Shown here: piece after piece, positions 61,184 through 64,000 of the stretch
Position numbering within the stretch: the first letter of the stretch is position 1
How the letters are laid out: every line of letters begins with the position of its first letter
NCBI GenBank assembly: GCA_002189035.1
Contig: NEEC01000011.1
Coordinates: 3,348,001 to 3,412,000 of the forward strand
Direction: 5' to 3'
DNA: 64,000 bases
Source: Utricularia gibba
Taxonomy: Eukaryota > Streptophyta > Magnoliopsida > Lamiales > Lentibulariaceae
Program-made: the position numbers and the translations under genes
Notes under the pieces: model-generated
Database searches by the model: none
What the model saw: only the letters and a program-made list of their open reading frames with translations
Told to the model about the DNA's origin: nothing

Positions 61184-64000
61184 GGAAGGTGTGAAATTTT
61201 TCGTTTTTGAGGCGATCCCTTACAATGCCACGGTTGTGTTCCAACCCACACCTGATGAAGGCCTCGTGCACCATTCCGTATTTTTCGATATCTTGAAAAC
61301 CGTGATGAGCCACGTTGCGCACGACACACCGTTTCGAAGCTCATTCCAGGCGGTCATCTTCCGTTTTTGAAGCTTCGTCGTCCGACAATATATCAGAGCT
61401 CGAATATTTCCTTATATTAGCCTTCAATTGTGCCACAAAGTGGCCACGACGTTCGCGATGATGCGACTCGGGCTTCCAATTCGACGCAAATGTGATTTCT
61501 CGCTTGCAAAACATATGCATTTCATTGGAAGGTGTGAAATTTTCGTTTTAGAGGCGATCCCTTACAATGCCACGGTGTGTTCCAACCCACACCTGATGCA
61601 GGCCTCGTGCACCATTCCGTATTTTGTAAATATCTTGAAAACCGTGATGAGCCTTGTTGCACACGACACACCGTTTCGAAGCTCATTCCAGGCGGTCATC
61701 TTCCGTTTTTGAAGCTTCGTCGTCCGACAATATATCAGAGCTCGAATTATTGCCTTATATTAGCCTTCAATTGTGCCACAAAGTGGCCACGACGTTCGCG
61801 ATGATGCGACTCGGGGCTTCCAATTCGACGCAAATGTGATTTCTCGCTTGCAAAACATATGCATTTCATTGGAAGGTGTGAAATTTTCGTTTTAGAGGCG
61901 ATCCCTTACAATGCACGGTGTGTTTCCAACCCACACCTGATGCAGGCCTCGTGCACCATTCCGTATTTTGTCGATATCTTAAAACCGTGATGAGCCGTTG
62001 CGCACGACACACCGTTTCGAAGCTCATTCCAGAGCGGTCATCTTCCGTTTTGAAGCTTCGTCGTCCGACGATGTATCAGAGCTCGAATTATTGCCTTATA
62101 TTAGCCTTCAATTGTGCCACAAAGTGGCCACGACGTTCGCGATGATGCGACTCGGGCTTCCAATTCGACGCAAATGGATTTCTCGCTTGCAAAACATATG
62201 CATTTCATTGGAAGGTGTGAAATTTTTCGTTTTTGAGGCGATCCCTTACAATGCCACGGTTGTGTTCCAACCCACACCTGATGAAGGCCTCGTGCACCAT
62301 TCCGTATTTTTCGATATCTTGAAACCGTGATGAGCCACGTTGCGCACGACACACCGTTTCGAAGCTCATTCCAGGCGGTCATCTTCCGTTTTTGAAGCTT
62401 CGTCGTCCGACAATATATCAGAGCTCGAATTATTGCCTTATATTACCCTTCAATTGTGCCACAAAGTGGCCACGACGTTCGCGATGATGCGACTCGGGCT
62501 TCCAATTCGACGCAAATGTGATTTCTCGCTTGCAAAACACATGCATTTCATTGGAAGGTGTGAAATTTTCGTTTTAGAGGCGATCCCTTACAATGCCACG
62601 GTGTGTTCCAACCCACACCTGATGCAGGCCTCGTGCACCATTCCGTATTTTGTAAATATCTTGAAAACCGTGATGAGCCTTGTTGCACACGACACACCGT
62701 TTCGAAGCTCATTCCAGGCGGTCATCTTCCGTTTTTGAAGCTTCGTCGTCCGACGAATATATCAGAGCTCGAATTATTGCCTTATATTAGCCTTCAATTG
62801 TGCCACAAAGTGGCCACGACGTTCGCGATGATGCGACTCGGGGCTTCCAATTCGACGCAAATGTGATTTCTCGCTTGCAAAACATATGCATTTCATTGGA
62901 AGGTGTGAAATTTTTTTTTTGAGGCGATCCCTTACAATGCCACGGTTGTGTTCCAACCCACACCTGATGAAGGCCTCGTGCACCATTCCGTATTTTTCGA
63001 TATCTTGAAAACCGTGATGAGCCACGTTGCGCACGACACACCGTTTCGAAGCTCATTCCAGGCGGTCATCTTCCGTTTTGAAGCTTCGTCGTCCGACGAT
63101 GTATCAGAGCTCGAATTATTGCCTTATATTAGCCTTCAATTGTGCCACAAAGTGGCCACGACGTTCGCGATGATGCGACTCGGGGCTTCCAATTCGACGC
63201 AAATGTGATTTCTCGCTTGCAAAACATATGCATTTCATTGGAAGGTGTGAAATTTTCGTTTTTGAGGCGATCCCTTACAATGCCACGGTTGTGTTCCAAC
63301 CCACACCTGATGAAGGCCTCGTGCACCATTCCGTATTTTCGATATCTTGAAAACCGTGATGAGCCACGTTGCGCACGACACACCGTTTCGAAGCTCATTC
63401 CAGGGCGGTCATCTTCCGTTTTTGAAGCTTCGTCGTCCGACAATATATCAGAGCTCGAATATTGCCTTATATTACCCTTCAATTGTGCCACAAAGTGGCC
63501 ACGACGTTCGCGATGATGCGACTCGGGCTTCCAATTCGACGCAAATGTGATTTCTCGCTTCAAAACATATGCATTTCATTGGAAGGTGTGAAATTTTCGT
63601 TTTAGAGGCGATCCCTTACAATGCCACGGTGTGTTCCAACCCACACCTGATGCAGGCCTCGTGCACCATTCCGTATTTTGATATCTTGAAAACCGTGATG
63701 AGCCACGTTGCACACGACACACCGTTTCGAAGCTCATTCCAGGCGGTCATCTTCCGTTTTTGAAGCTTCGTCGTCCGACAATATATCAGAGCTCGAAAAT
63801 TGCCTTATATTACCTTCAATTGTGCCACAAAGTGGCCACGACGTTCGCGATGATGCGACTCGGACTTCCATTCGACGCAAATGTGATTTCTCGCTTCAAA
63901 ACATATGCATTTCATTGGAAGGTGTGAAATTTTCGTTTTAGAGGCGATCCCTTACAATGCACGGTGTGTTCCAACCCACACCTGATGAGGCCTCGTGCAC

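Larger units (their letters stand above)
1..64000. repeat. Continuous satellite array, ~343-bp monomer, ~187 copies
   Basis: Every part of the window aligns by eye to one repeat unit. Using the box GGAAGG as the start of each unit, neighbouring starts lie 331-350 bp apart except in the rearranged zones. All copies run head to tail in the same direction and I found no inverted monomer. Both edges fall inside a monomer, so the array continues on both sides. The unit has about 48% GC by hand count. No frame is open across the array: most monomers have in-frame stops, for example in the T-rich stretch followed by TGAGG or TAGAGG, and single-base indels shift the frame every few hundred bases, so the many 60-326 codon ORFs are incidental. 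I do not recognise the family. Satellite arrays of this kind usually form heterochromatin at centromeres, pericentromeres or subtelomeres, but nothing here decides which. Confidence 0.98.
57438..64000 (+). repeat. Subarray IV: 19 monomers to the right edge
   Basis: Starts: 57438, 57778, 58117, 58460, 58792, 59134, 59478, 59822, 60160, 60499, 60842, 61184, 61527, 61871, 62210, 62553, 62898, 63240, 63581, 63917. The last is cut by the window edge at CCTCGTGCAC. Mean spacing is 341 bp. Copies at 59134 and 59478 carry GAGATCG, ACGTACGCG and GGCACGG variants as in subarray III. The unit at 61871 has the CTTAAAACC marker of the three-monomer unit. From about 61.2 kb, K tails become very frequent, with most units ending CGCAAATGTG and TTGCAAAACATATGC. 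Confidence 0.92.

Noticed and set aside
1-64000. CRISPR-like regular repeat
   Set aside because: The whole ~343-bp unit is repeated without unique spacers. Length, lack of spacers and absence of any cas-like gene exclude it.
1-64000. Inverted monomers or array orientation switches
   Set aside because: I looked for reverse-complement anchor boxes (CCTTCC with CACACC or ATTTCAC) and found none forming a monomer on the opposite strand.
1-64000. Telomeric repeats or centromeric retroelements
   Set aside because: No runs of telomere-type hexamers or heptamers and no LTR or polymerase-like sequence are present. The T-rich tract in each monomer is part of the satellite.

Overview
The whole 64-kb window is one continuous head-to-tail satellite-DNA array. 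Its unit is about 343 bp (anchor-to-anchor spacing usually 331-350 bp), and I place about 187 monomers, all in the same orientation. The first bases are already inside a monomer and the last bases stop inside another, so the array runs past both edges and its full size is unknown. I see no unique flanking DNA, protein-coding gene, RNA gene, transposon or CRISPR array. Open reading frames of 60-326 codons occur on both strands, but all are translations of the same repeat in shifting frames.

The organism cannot be named from this sequence and I do not recognise the satellite as a published family. A megabase-style tandem array with a unit near twice the nucleosome repeat, multi-monomer higher-order structure and no genes points to eukaryotic constitutive heterochromatin, such as centromeric, pericentromeric or subtelomeric DNA. 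The consensus is about 48% GC with about 29 CpG per monomer, a hand count giving an observed/expected ratio near 1.4-1.5. That is unusual for old, heavily CpG-methylated vertebrate or plant satellite and fits an invertebrate or other weakly methylated genome better, at low confidence.

Layout: (1) 1-17,713, a regular array whose monomer variants tend to follow a three-monomer order (about 1.02 kb, clearest at 14,651-16,695). (2) 17,714-19,751, a rearranged zone of truncated and mosaic monomers. (3) 19,752-42,355, a regular array with mixed two- and three-monomer order, small deletion clusters at 27.3-28.2, 29.9-30.2 and 35.3-35.6 kb, and unusually short monomers from 35.3 to 42.0 kb. (4) 42,356-52,322, the best-preserved part, with near-uniform 344-bp monomers, alternating two-monomer order, a four-monomer block of about 1.375 kb present three times, and an eight-monomer duplication. 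(5) 52,323-57,437, transitional and then heavily scrambled. (6) 57,438-64,000, a regular array again.

The most interesting content is structural: two different higher-order registers in one array, mosaic breakpoint zones between regular blocks, strong CpG retention, and short dyad motifs inside the best-conserved part of the monomer. Positions, monomer starts and variant calls were read by eye using the GGAAGG box as anchor. They should be good to a base or two but were not computed.
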